From Drosophila persimilis (taxonomy: Eukaryota > Arthropoda > Insecta > Diptera > Drosophilidae): DNA of 64,000 bases. Numbering within the stretch: the first letter of the stretch is position 1; every line of letters begins with the position of its first letter. The notes under the pieces are model-generated. The model did no database searches. It had not been told where the DNA came from and saw only the letters and a list, made by a program, of their open reading frames with translations. The stretch spans positions 1 to 64,000 of the forward strand of contig NW_020825408.1 of NCBI RefSeq assembly GCF_003286085.1, written 5' to 3'. The translations under genes and the position numbers were made by a program. Below are positions 53,071-62,660 of this stretch, piece by piece.

Positions 53071-53602
53071 AATTAAATAACTGCGGTAGCGGATTGTGTT
53101 TTTAAAAAGTTATTATTTTACTTCGAACTTCACTGATATAGATTTAAGTAGAGGGTCACAAAGGAATTCCGGGCAAAGGGATTGCGCGATCTTAATTTTT
53201 AGCTAGACTTTGCGGTGTCGCTGCTGGATCAAGACTGACTTGAACTTTCTGATCTTTGCATCGTTGATCCCTTTCGGGAATCGTTTTTCTATAAACATTT
53301 CAATTGATTTCGCCATCCCGAGTATTGGATTTCGTCATCCAAAGAGAGAACTGTAAAATGCCTAAAGTGCAGGATCTGCAGAAAGCCGGGAGTGAGATTT
53401 ATTATGAGAAGCCGGGTGTGGGCAAACATTGGTTTTCCATTTAGGCGAGTGTCAAAGATTGGGATTGCGGCGGGGGCGCTTGAGATTGTACATCTTAGAA
53501 ATCAATTAGGCGGAGGCCCAAGATTGAAATTGTTTTCGTTTTGGAAAGCCAAAGATTGTTTACAACTCGTATAAGAGCTCAATAGAATTGGGTACGTTAA
53601 CT
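53071..53602 (-). repeat. Gypsy A 3' LTR, copy 2
   Basis: 532 bp, agttaa...ttaatt on the minus strand, preceded by the purine tract (complement of ccccccat, 53603-53610). It differs from the 16919-17449 LTR by scattered substitutions of a few percent (for example the caatggctcccgccac segment), so the copies are not products of one recent event. Confidence 0.85.
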
Positions 53603-53612
53603 CCCCCCATTC

Positions 53613-55033
53613 TTAAATGTTTCGTCCCGATACATTTTGAAGTTCTGATAGAGCTCTAATTTCTTCTGACAGTATTTGAATGTTGCTTTCCACTATTTCT
53701 TCTGACGGTATTCTTATTGATTTAATAAGTACAAATTTGGTTAATTTATAGCCGAAGTAAAATAACATTATCAATATAAAAATGATTAAAAATAATGTTG
53801 TTAATGGTAAGGCCGTATTACCTAATGTTATAAGGGGATTTAAAATATTAACATTATCAAAAGAAAATTGCTTATCATTCGATTGTATATAATCAACTAA
53901 TTCAAAATCGCTATATCTATGATGCGATATATATCTTAGAATTTTACCCTTATCATTTATGTGGGTTATATTATTTATTACAATTGTGTTGATGAATATA
54001 AGGAGATACGATCCTAACAAAGTAGTATTGTCTACGATATTTTTGCCTGAAACTAATATGGCACCATCCTGAATGATGTCTATTTCTTTGTTTTTTTCCC
54101 TTTTTTAGTGCAGTTGGCTTTAAAGCCATTAAGTAAATTGGTGAAACAGGTATTCTTTAAATTTATTTGTGCGTAATTGTTAAAAGTTTCACTTTTAAAA
54201 TTATTCATTAAATAGTATTTCTCCTTACATTCACAAACTTTTTCACTTATAACTAACATTCCATCATTTTGTGAGATGGCTCTTGCATGGTAAAATTTGC
54301 AAATATCTTTAATTTGAGGATATTTTATGTAAATGATTATTAAATCTGCATTTCGAATTATTTTAACCGTTGCAATGTCCAGCAGATCAGACAGTTCAAC
54401 AGGATGTTTTTCATGCTTATAAATGTCCTCTATTTCGTTTTTATTTAAAATTTTTGTATTGAAAATGTTTACTTTTAAGAGGGTTATGGTATCAACTAAA
54501 TTTAGTAGGTCAAAAGTTATTAATTTTAAACGATGCTTTCTCAGTATCGTTTCTTCATTGAAGATGACATTTTTTAATGAATTTGATAGCAATTCAATTT
54601 CTTTGAACAATTTGGAATTTATTACAAATTGTTTATTATTATTTTCGGTTAATTCATTTACTTTATTTTGTATTTTCAAAAAGTCGTCATGATCAGGGCT
54701 GCCTGCTATCCATTTCCAAATGGTACCTAATTCATTAATTCCCCTTTCATTCCGTTTTGGAACTAATTCTGAAATCATTAATTTTAATAGACTTAAGTCC
54801 ATTGATATTTCCCACTCATCGTCTGAATTAATTGATTTGTTGACATATTTGGATTCTTTATCAATTATCTCTCTATAAAAACTCAAATTAGTAATATGGA
54901 AAAGTTCAGCGTATGTTTCATAAGTGTAAACGTCTCTGTCGTCTTTGAGCAATAGATAGTCACTATGCGTATAGTCAATTACTTCCGAAGTCGTCAATAT
55001 AACAAAAGTCAGTATAAGTATATTCGCATACAT
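53613..55033 (-). pseudogene. Gypsy A env, copy 2
   Basis: Errantivirus-type envelope gene in two frames: 55033-54080 (317 codons) and 54020-53613 (135 codons). The first starts at an ATG about 15 bases after pol, with a hydrophobic signal-like leader in residues 2-15. Near residues 90-115 is an RNERGINELGTIWKW block, the cleavage and fusion-like region related to F-type proteins. It also has Cys residues near the C-terminal end (CECKEK, NTCF) and ends after a lysine-rich stretch. The second part has a strong membrane segment near residues 65-90 and a short tail. The break between them lies in an A-run near 54090. The protein would be a membrane fusion glycoprotein. Apart from this break it seems to be open. 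Confidence 0.8.
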
Positions 55034-55049
55034 TTTCTGGAAAAAATAT

Positions 55050-55853
55050 TTAATATTTGATGTTATCTTTATGTATAATTCTGCTTCTATTGTTGATGAT
55101 AATTTTATTCGGTCGATTTTCCTTAACTACCTGCTTTTTGTATCGGGATTGAAGTTTATTTCTTTCCCCGAATTTCTTTTCATAAACTACTTCTCCTATT
55201 TTATAATCTTTTTCTCTTCTATCTTTGTTATGTAGCTTAAGCATTTTGGTCTGAGCTTCCTTAAGTAATATTGGATTATGTTTGTGTTCTATTTTGTTAT
55301 ACAATATGTCATATGGCATTTGATTGGTCGTTGAATGTATCGTCAGGTTATATTTCAGTGCCGCCCTTATTATTATTTCTGAATAATCTGTTAGATTTAG
55401 TTCATCCTTGATGCACCGCGCTATTTCTGTTAGTGTGGAATGTACCCTTTCTACCTGACCATTTGAGGTGCTGTGTCTGGGATCAGCATAATAAATAGTT
55501 AAGTTACTTCTTTGTATGAATGATCTAAATTGTGCTGAAGTAAAGCTTGGTTCGTTGTCAGTCATTAATGATGTTGCTAACGGAAAGTGTTGCAAAATTT
55601 CCATTACCTTATTTTCAATGTTTAATTTACTTTGAATTTCCTTGACCACCAAGTATTTGGAATAAGAATCTATACAAGTAATGAATGTTAGGTTTTGGGC
55701 ATAGTATATGTCTAAGTGTAATTGATCTCCTTCTTTTGCTGGAATGGGAGCTTCCCCAATTGGAATTTTTACAGGGTGTCTGTGATATTTGTTTTTGTTA
55801 CAGATCTCACAATTTTTTATATATTCTTTTAATTTTTTGTGCAGGTTTGGCAC
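55050..55853 (-). pseudogene. Gypsy A integrase, copy 2
   Basis: A 267-codon frame from 55853. It includes the second half of the HHCC finger (CEICNKNK), LHLDIYYAQ (first Asp), LMTDNEPSFTS (second Asp) and SNGQVERVHS (Glu), and the C-terminal basic domain. It has about 12 more residues after NKNK than copy 1 (YHRHPVKIPIGE), the expected spacing. Its N-terminal HH part is in the previous frame (HCRAHRG, about 55910), so a one-base shift near 55830 separates them. The stop lies about 15 bases before env. Confidence 0.85.
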
Positions 55854-56700
55854 AATAATACAGCTTAGTTATTTGTTTGTAATTTTCATCTAGTCCTCTA
55901 TGGGCTCTGCAATGTGTTTCTTCTATAATTATAGCTTTATCTTCTGAATTTACTACATCTTGGAGGAACTTTCTCGTGAAGAGAAATTTATTTATGAAGT
56001 TTTCCTTTAGCTTATTTTGGATAACGTATAAATCTTCTAAAGTGCAGTGTATTCCTGTGGTTAAGTGAGGCTGAATAAATTCTTTTAAAATGATTAGCAG
56101 ATTGTCAACCGTATCAAATTCAATAATATGTCGGGTATTTTCATAAACTCTTACTAACTCATGAACTGTGAATCTCCCTTGCGCTAATAGTAGCTGCTGT
56201 TTAAATTGGTTTAGAGGCTTGCTAGTCTCTTGAATGACGTTTTCAAAACAACTCTCTGCTGAATGCTGAGTATTTATGTCTGATTCTGATTCTGTCTGGT
56301 CGACATCACTATCTGTCATATTATTTATTTTAATCCGAGATAAAGCGTCCGCTACTACGTTAGCTGAGCCTGGCTTATAAATGATTTTTGGTGTGAAACT
56401 TTCTATGAAGTAATACCAACGTTTCATTTCAACATTTGGATTTTTTTGCGACATTGCAAAGGACAAAGGTTGGTGATCTGTATGTATTTCAATTCCACTC
56501 ACTCCGTATAAATAATTTCGCAAATTTTTTAATGCCCATACAATAGCTAATAATTCCTTTTTATTAGTAGCATATAATTGCTCGGTTTTACTTAAAGTTT
56601 TAGAAATAAATGTTATGGGATTCCCATCTTGCGACAAAACCGCACCTATTGCTATGTCCGATGCATTTGTGGTTAATGTGAATTTTTTATTGTAATCTGG
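55807..56700 (-). pseudogene. Gypsy A RNase H and connection, copy 2
   Basis: Frame 56637-55807 (276 codons) carries ITFISKTL, YATNKKELLAIVWA, IHTDHQPLSFAM and VVADALSRI, then an acidic linker and the integrase finger start. The first RNase H Asp (TTDASD) lies just upstream at about 56670 in a different frame, the same break seen in copy 1. That both copies share it means that the shift predates their separation. Confidence 0.8.
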
Positions 56701-57372
56701 TTGTACTAATTCAATATGTGCTATTAAACTGTCCTTTAAATTATTAAATGCTCCAATTGCTGGTTCATCCAGCTGTATTAATGTTTTCTTGGATGCCCTT
56801 CGTGAAACTTTCCCATTTACTCCACTCAGATATTTTGTAATGGTTTGGCAATTGTAGCATAATTTCGGACAAATTTTCTGTAATACCCTGTTAGTCCTAA
56901 GAAGCTACGTAGCTCTCTGATATTTTTAGGAATTGGATAGTTTTGTATTGTGGAGATTTTGTCTGGATCTGTTTTAATGATATTTTGGGAAACAATGTAT
57001 CCCAGAAATTTGGTTTCCAATTGAAAGAATTTAGACTTTTCTAGGGAAATTTTCATGTTAGCGTTTTGCAATATCTGTATTATATGAATTAGGTCTTTAT
57101 AATGTTGTTCTATAGTTTTTGAAAATATTATTATATCGTCCATATAAACGTGACAAGTTTTCCCAACTTGTTCTCTAAGTATATCGTCCATTGCCCTTTG
57201 GAAAATTCTGGGAGCGTTCGTCAATCCCATAGACATTCTTAGAAATTCATATTTGCCGTTATTTATGGAAAAAGATGTTTTTTCAATATCTGAAAGTATG
57301 TAGATATGGAAAAGTAAATTATGGTAAATTATGGAAAAAGATGTTTTTTCAATATCTGAAAGTATGTAGATA
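56701..57372 (-). pseudogene. Gypsy A RT fragment, copy 2
   Basis: The frame 57383-56826 starts within RT at IEKTSFSI, includes MSMGLTNAPRIFQ (MPMG in copy 1), the catalytic YMDD near residue 80 and SFLGLTGYYRKF, and ends at a one-base shift after IAKPL. Everything upstream is gone. The first codons are doubled by the 66 bp-spaced duplication at 57264-57372. Confidence 0.8.
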
Positions 57373-57374
57373 CT

Positions 57375-58090
57375 CTTTATCACACTTTGAATCTCGATAC
57401 AGACAGCTGCATTGAGGCAGTGAAATCTGCCATATCCTTATTTGGTGTTCCCAATCGGATAATCGCAGATCAGGGCCGTAGTTTTGCGAGTAGTGATTTC
57501 CGACAGTTTTGCTCTGCACAAAAGATTGATTTTCATCTAATAGCAACTGGCGCTAGTCGTGCGAATGGACAGGTAGAGCGCGTTATGAGTACCATGAAGG
57601 CAATGTTGACGGCTGTAAAAACAAGTAAACGATCTTGGCAGGATGCGTTGAAAGATGTTCAGTTGGCTTTCAATTGTACAACGAATCGAGTCACTAAGGC
57701 TAGTCCATTGGAAATGTTGATTGGGAAAGAGGCAAGGCAAGGCAAGTATGATGCCATTGATAGAAGAAGAAAAGGTAGATGTAGAAGGTGTCAGATCTCG
57801 AGCGCGACGAAACATGATAGAAAATGCAGAATATGACAAACAAAGATTTGATAAAAATATGGCCAAAATTGTGAGATTTGGCGTAGGCGACCGTCTTGCT
57901 CAAGTGTGAGGAACGTCACCAAACGAAGTTGGATCCTAAATTTTAAAAGTCCATTTGCGATAATTGAAGTTCTTGATGGTGATCGTTATATGTTAAAATC
58001 TTTATCAAGTAAGAGAACATTTAAGTATGCTCATGAACAGTTCGAGCTATGCCAAGTGAGCTAGTTGCGACTGAAGTGGATCACCTGTTA
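57375..58090 (+). pseudogene. Integrase end of another Ty3/gypsy element
   Basis: The frame 57387-57836 is integrase core: LFGVPNRIIADQGRSFAS (second catalytic Asp) and GASRANGQVERVMST (Glu), then KSWQDALKDVQLAFNCT. A frame change near 57760 leads to the C-terminal domain in two other frames (RARRNMIENAEYDKQRFDK, then FKSPFAIIEVLDGDRYML near 57945). It ends with a stop near 58062. It belongs to a family different from gypsy A, gypsy B and the RING-gag element. The left side is cut at gypsy A copy 2. Confidence 0.75.
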
Positions 58091-58230
58091 GAGGGCAGGG
58101 ATGATGAAGAAGTACCATACACTCCGGCACCAGTGGGTGTGTTGAGATGAATCATACAGGAAGGCTACGACTGCACCACGCCTACATGGCGTTCGGCGCG
58201 GTTGATGTGCCGTGGCGGGGGTCTGAAGGG

Positions 58231-58330
58231 GTGTGTGTATATTGTAAGAATTAAAAAATAAAGATTGTAAGGAAGCGATCCTGGGCTGGGGTACATATCT
58301 CAGTCTACTCCAGGGTCGAAATTACAGTAA
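58231..58330 (+). repeat. Possible LTR start of the 57.4 kb element
   Basis: tgtgtgtatattg follows a G-rich tract (cgtggcgggggtctgaagggg), the expected purine-tract layout, and aataaa occurs at 58257. No partner LTR is present, so limits are uncertain. Confidence 0.35.
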
Positions 58331-58404
58331 TATTTAGAATTTGCCGGGACTCCGTATTTCGGACCGACGATGTGGACGGGGCGGCAGTCCCGCGGACGGG
58401 AGCG

Positions 58405-59400
58405 ATCATAGCGTGGAACGTGGCAGTCGGTTTCACCGAGAGCACTCAGGTTATCGCCGAATAGCGCCTTCAGGACCCCACCGAACTCAGAATCAATACT
58501 GAGGTCTTTACTATGCGATAATACCGACAGGTATCGCCGAGAGTACCTAGGCTATCGCCGGACAGTACTTACGGGATCCCGCCGGCCTGAGAGTTACTAC
58601 GAAGCGGAAGGGGGCTTTGCTATGCGGAAATACCGACAGGTATCGCCTAGAGTACCTAGGCTATCGCCGGGCGGTACTTACGGGACCCTGTCGGCCTAAG
58701 AATTACTACGACGCGGAAAAGGGGACTTTGCTATGCGGAAATACCGACAAGTATCGCCGAGAGTACCAAGGCTATCGCCGGACGGTACTTACGGGACCCG
58801 GGGGGCCTAAGAATTACTACGAGGGTCGGGTATATCGACAAGCATCGCCGAGAGTGCCTAGCACTTACGGGACACTGTCGAACTAAGAATTACTACGGGG
58901 GTCAGGGATATCGACAAGCATCGCCAAGAGTGCCTAGGCAATCGCCGGATAGCACTTACGGGACACTGTCGAACTAAGAATTACTACGAATACGGGAATA
59001 CCGACGCATATCGCCGAGAGTGCCTAGGCAATCGCCGGATAGCACTCACGGGACACTATCGGGCTAAACATTACTGCGAAAGTCTTTATCATACAGGGCA
59101 GGTATCGCCGAGAGGGCTTAGGCAATCGCCGGACAGCCCCTTCGGGACTCAGGGAACTACTGGGATCAGGCGAGACACCAACAGGCGTCGCCGGGAGCCC
59201 TTAGACGATCGTCGGATAGCGGCGTCGGGACCCTGCGGGGTCACAAACTACTGGAGGGAATCATGTGGAGGGAACGCCGACAGGTGTCCCCTGAGAACGC
59301 CTAGGCAATCGCTGGACAGCGGCCCCAGGATCATGTCGGGCTACGAACTACTGGATGGAATCACACAGACTCGGGCAAGAGGCGTGAGGAAGGGCAGAGA
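58405..59400. repeat. GC-rich tandem array, units about 75-111 bp
   Basis: About ten units built round a core of accgacaggtatcgccgaga, gtacctaggctatcgccgga and acttacgggac. Unit starts include 58521, 58630, 58741, 58832, 58909 and 58989, giving periods of 109, 111, about 91, 77 and 80. The last units (59178, 59274) are the most diverged. Frames are not conserved across units, although 58617-58886 happens to be open. The function is unknown; it may be the leader or LTR part of the element before it. Confidence 0.8.
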
Positions 59401-59723
59401 AGATGAAGCCCCGGGCCTCCAGGTTCCCTAGTGTATAGATTGTTGGTGGTCAGGCTATGTTTCCTTTATATTCGTTACGTTTCACTTTATTCTTTCTTGG
59501 TTCCCTACCTATCGCACCGCTCAGCAGCCCGTATACACGTCTAGAGACACGCTTACCCCTGAACTCCCACGCTTTTACTCGTCGAAAGCCTCCTCTTCCC
59601 CATGAGTGCAGCGTCGATGCAGCATATTCCTCTTACCACTGATCGCGTTGCCGTTGATCTGGTCTGCCACGTGTTTTACTTTTCGCAAGCCACTCAAATT
59701 TTATCCGCAAACACGTCCGACTC
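59401..59723. other. No recognisable genes
   Basis: About 320 bases with short ORFs only. It lies between the tandem array and the reverse gag-like segment and may be untranslated sequence of either element. Confidence 0.35.
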
Positions 59724-60910
59724 CTACGACTGTTTCAAAACGACTTCTTTCCTTCCACGTTTTTTCCAGCTCAGAGCCGCCGTTCTGCTGGCTCTGCCGC
59801 TGCTGCGTCGCTGTTGTTGGGTTTGGTTCTCGGCGTATTCCTCGTCTCCCTGTGGCCGCTGCTTTGTCGTTGTTGTTGGGTTTGGTTCTCGGCGTATTCC
59901 TCGTCTCTCTTTGGCCGCTGCTGCGTCGTTGTTGTTGGGCAACCGCCGCCCTGGCGCATGGGTCCGCCATTCGGGGGGATTCTCTGCCCGTTCCGGGTCG
60001 TCCTGCACCGCGGCTACCGTAGGGTGGAGTCGGAGGATTTGCAGCAGGTCGGCCATCTCGCCATACTCCATCGGGAGGCTCTCTTCGGAGTCGAAGTCAT
60101 TTACTCCCTCATCGGGACGTTGTGGGGGTAGTCCGGCGTGGGTGGCTACGAGGGGAGGCGGGACGTCATCTGACCCCGATGGGTTGGCTGGTGCCCACTG
60201 CTGGTTCGCCTGGGGCGCGAAGCACAGGCTCATGAGGGACCCGGAATCGGACCCTCCGTCGTCGCGTTGGGGTCCTACTCCTTCCCCTACATCGCTTGCG
60301 CGGGACACGTCGGAGTAGTGTGGTCCAGCACCGTCCCCGGATTCGTGCTCGTTGCGTACCGCTGGAGAGGTGGCTGCCCGAGCCAGTGGGTGTCTGTTCC
60401 CTTTGAGCGTCGCGTATTATCGTCTCGTGTTCGTCGGTGTCTGTGGTCTCGTTGTCGTCGTCTATGGCAGCCCCATAACTCCCGAACCAACGGCGATTCA
60501 GGGCGGCGACGTCGTGATTGGGCGCTGAGCGGACACCTGCGGTGGCGAAGCGGCCTTCGGGCTCTACTTCCTCTTCGGCGTCGGTCCCCGGGTCCTGGGT
60601 TTGTTGGTCGATCCACCCTTGGATGGCTGCCGCGGGCTGGCCCAATGGCATCCTGTCCTGTTGTCGAAGTGTCGCCTCTCCGACCCGCCTCAGCTGGGCT
60701 TGACGAGAGGTGGATGGCCCATTGGGGTCGACGATCCAGCCGCGAGTCCGGTTTGTCGTTGGTTCGTCGGCAGGTGCCGGGACTTCAGGCTGCTGGTCTC
60801 CGCTAGGGTGTCCCGTGGTATCACCATTTGCCCCTAGGGGCCGAGCTTGCCTTCCGTCTCTTAGACGCTTTATGTCTTCAGTCGATTCTAGGGAGAAAAT
60901 GCCTGTCGGT
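59724..60910 (-). pseudogene. Gag-like segment (minus) carrying the 60 bp repeat
   Basis: On the minus strand from about 60900, frames encode an acidic, Gly/Pro/Asp-rich protein: IFSLESTEDIKRLRDG, then 60651-60166 (QPAAAIQGWIDQQTQDPG) and 60308-59724 (MEYGEMADLLQILRLHP). The last frame runs into about three units of the 60 bp repeat at 59790-59950 (RREPNPTTTT). The composition fits the N-terminal part of a Ty3/gypsy Gag, but no capsid or knuckle motif is visible. It lies downstream of the integrase end at 61075-61576 on the same strand, so it may belong to a neighbouring copy. Family uncertain. Confidence 0.4.
59790..59950 (-). repeat. 60 bp tandem repeat, third locus (reverse orientation)
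   Basis: Roughly three units of the sequence found in BEL B copies 2 and 3 (26559-26870, 31880-32030), here on the minus strand (plus strand shows tcgttgttgttggg, ttctcggcgtattcctcgtc, tctttggccgctg). It reads in frame with a gag-like ORF. Confidence 0.8.
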
Positions 60911-61074
60911 TAGAACCTGCCTGTCTTAAATAGAAGTATTAATACCCTCCCCCTATCCTGCTTGAGCGGTGCGAGTAAGAAGATGTTTACACTGGGTGTA
61001 GTACTTATCTAATCCCATAAGGGGATGGGTCGTGGGTCGCGGCCCTTACCGGGCGAGGACGTTACGGTAGCGCG
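60911..61074 (-). other. Spacer with purine tract between pol end and gag-like segment
   Basis: On the minus strand, gcaggatagggggagggtattaatac (complement of about 60938-60963) resembles a polypurine tract followed by an LTR start or leader. No LTR pair can be shown. Confidence 0.35.
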
Positions 61075-61687
61075 CTACCGCAAGTGGCCCTTGCGAAGTC
61101 GGCAGGTCATTCGGGTCTCTCCAGCATCGTCGTTCTCCTCGAGGTGGTCCACTCCGTGGAGCGCCTTCAAGTCGGCTATACTCGCTGTTTTCCTTCGTTT
61201 TCCTTGTTGAATCTGTAGTCGAACTATGTTGGGAGATAAGAATTGGGTTACCTTGTACGGCCCGCCGTACTTAGGGGCCAACTTTGCCGCGAAACCGTCG
61301 GCGGCTTTGGAGGACTAGGGTTCCTAGTTCGGGTCGCCACTCGCGCCGTCGGAGGTCGTATGTTCTCTTCTGCTCTTGGGATGCCCGTTGGGTGTTCTGT
61401 ACGACCTTGAATACTTCCTGCAGTCGTGTCGCCTTCTCGTGGGCAGGCTCTTGTTCATTTCCTAATCCTGGGGTCACTTCGTCGTACAAGGCTCCTGATA
61501 GCCTTGGTTCTCGTCCGAGTACCAAAAAGGCCGGGCTGAAGCCCGTGGTGTCCGACGTGCTGCTGTTTATGGCCAAGCTTAACTCGGGGAGGAGATCGTC
61601 CCAGGTCCGTTGGTCCCCGTCGACGTATTGTGCAATCGGGTCCGGTTTGCCCTCTCCGTTGGGTTTTGCTGAGGGGTATACGGCGCG
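61075..61687 (-). pseudogene. Integrase C-terminal half of a Ty3/gypsy element (minus)
   Basis: On the minus strand: HTAPYTPQQNPTERANRT (61680s, with the catalytic Glu), then 61576-61271 with GFSPAFLVLGREPRL and a helical stretch. After a shift near 61275, 61281-61075 gives the C-terminal domain KYGGPYKVTQFLSPNIVRL. A CTAG-type stop region follows. Upstream on this strand it runs into the palindrome at 61688-61805, past which integrase sequence continues on the opposite strand. It is a different family from gypsy A and B. Confidence 0.75.
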
Positions 61688-61805
61688 GTGTGCTCGAGTT
61701 CAGATACTTGAAACATTGCGAAAGCTGCCAAAGATTTAAGGTTCTGGCTCACCTTAAATCTTTGGCAGCTTTCGCAATGTTTCAAGTATCTGAACTCGAG
61801 CACAC
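61688..61805. repeat. Perfect palindrome, 55 bp arms and 8 bp loop
   Basis: Arms 61688-61742 and 61751-61805 are exact reverse complements over all 55 bases; the loop is tctggctc. The arm encodes HCESCQRFK, the cysteine half of an integrase zinc finger. On the left the integrase end reads on the minus strand; on the right the integrase core reads on the plus strand. Confidence 0.95.
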
Positions 61806-62033
61806 AAACCCGCAGGTCACATGTATACGCGCCAGGCTAAGGGCCCGTTCGACATCCTTTGCGCGGACTTCGTAGGCCCACTACCACGCTCAACGCACGA
61901 CAACATGATGCTCCTCGTGTTCTTCGACTCATTCTACAAATGGGTAGAACTTGTGCCACTCCGGAAAGCTACAACCGCCCACTTGCAGAAGGCGTTCCGA
62001 GAGAGGATACTCTGCCGTCCCAACATGTGCAAC
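61806..62033 (+). pseudogene. Integrase core fragment of the same Ty3/gypsy element (plus)
   Basis: Frame 61821-62063 gives RQAKGPFDILCADFVGPLP with the first catalytic Asp, then MMLLVFFDSFYKWVELVPL and ATTAHLQKAFRERIL. This is the part of integrase that normally follows the zinc finger and precedes the piece at 61075-61687, here in opposite orientation. It stops at about 62020-62033 against a BEL fragment. Confidence 0.75.
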
Positions 62034-62660
62034 ATGTGGACTCGATTCCATTCTCCTTGCTAATGATGCAATGCTGCTGCTCCTTGGTTGTTACTTTGGT
62101 CACCTGGATTAGTTGAAAGTACTCATCCATGACCTCCGAATATTTGGCTTGCAGCTCCGGCTGCCGTTGGAATCTTCGTTGAAGCATTTGGAATCGATTA
62201 ATTGCAATTTGACGTGATTTGCCTAGCACCTGCGAAGGGTCAAACAAACGCTTGTAAACAAAGTGGTAACCGTACCAAATACTTGCCGTTCCGTTGACGG
62301 ATGTGAGTTCGTTTAAAATGCTCCTCGCACCATCGCTCTTCTGGTGTGAGCTGTTTTGCAGAACCGAAATGCTCCATTTCGAAGAATTTCTGGACAAGAT
62401 TCTCTAGCCGGTTGTGGTGACAACTAATGGTGACAGCGTGTGAGCATGTGGAAGTGGCTCGACCAAAGACTATCCAGGCAAGCTGGGTGTGCTGTGCAAT
62501 TGGTTGATTCTCCTTTCCTCTGCGGATATCTGAAAGCAGGATCTGCGGGATTACGTCCGCTCCCAGCAGAAGATCAATCCGTTCTGATTTGTAGAACCTG
62601 GGATCGGCGAGTTCTATTCCGTTCAAATGAGGACATTGCTGCAATTTGAAGGATTGTGAA
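62034..62660 (-). pseudogene. BEL/Pao element C, protease end to RT start
   Basis: Minus-strand frame 62644-62240 gives RIDLLLGADVIPQILL (end of the protease domain) and TQLAWIVFGRATS, hallmarks of BEL pol between protease and RT. The frame 62397-61969 continues with RFQMLQRRFQRQPELQAKY, the stretch before RT, and stops at the junction with the plus-strand integrase fragment. The frames overlap with a shift near 62250. This is just the part deleted from BEL A and BEL B. The protease active site itself is missing. Confidence 0.8.

Larger units (their letters stand above)
53071..57372 (-). mobile_element. Gypsy A copy 2: 5'-truncated env-bearing Ty3/gypsy element
   Basis: Reading on the minus strand from 57372: RT, RNase H, integrase, env, 3' LTR. 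It shows what copy 1 looked like without its insertions. The 5' part (LTR, gag, protease, most of the RT N-terminus) is lost at a break with a short duplication at 57264-57372. It is better preserved than copy 1 in RNase H, integrase and env, but still has frame breaks. Integrity of the LTR-flank tgca supports real insertion at this site. Confidence 0.85.

Noticed and set aside
60166..60913. Arg/Trp/Gly-rich plus-strand ORFs
   Set aside because: They are shadows of the acidic minus-strand gag-like frames.
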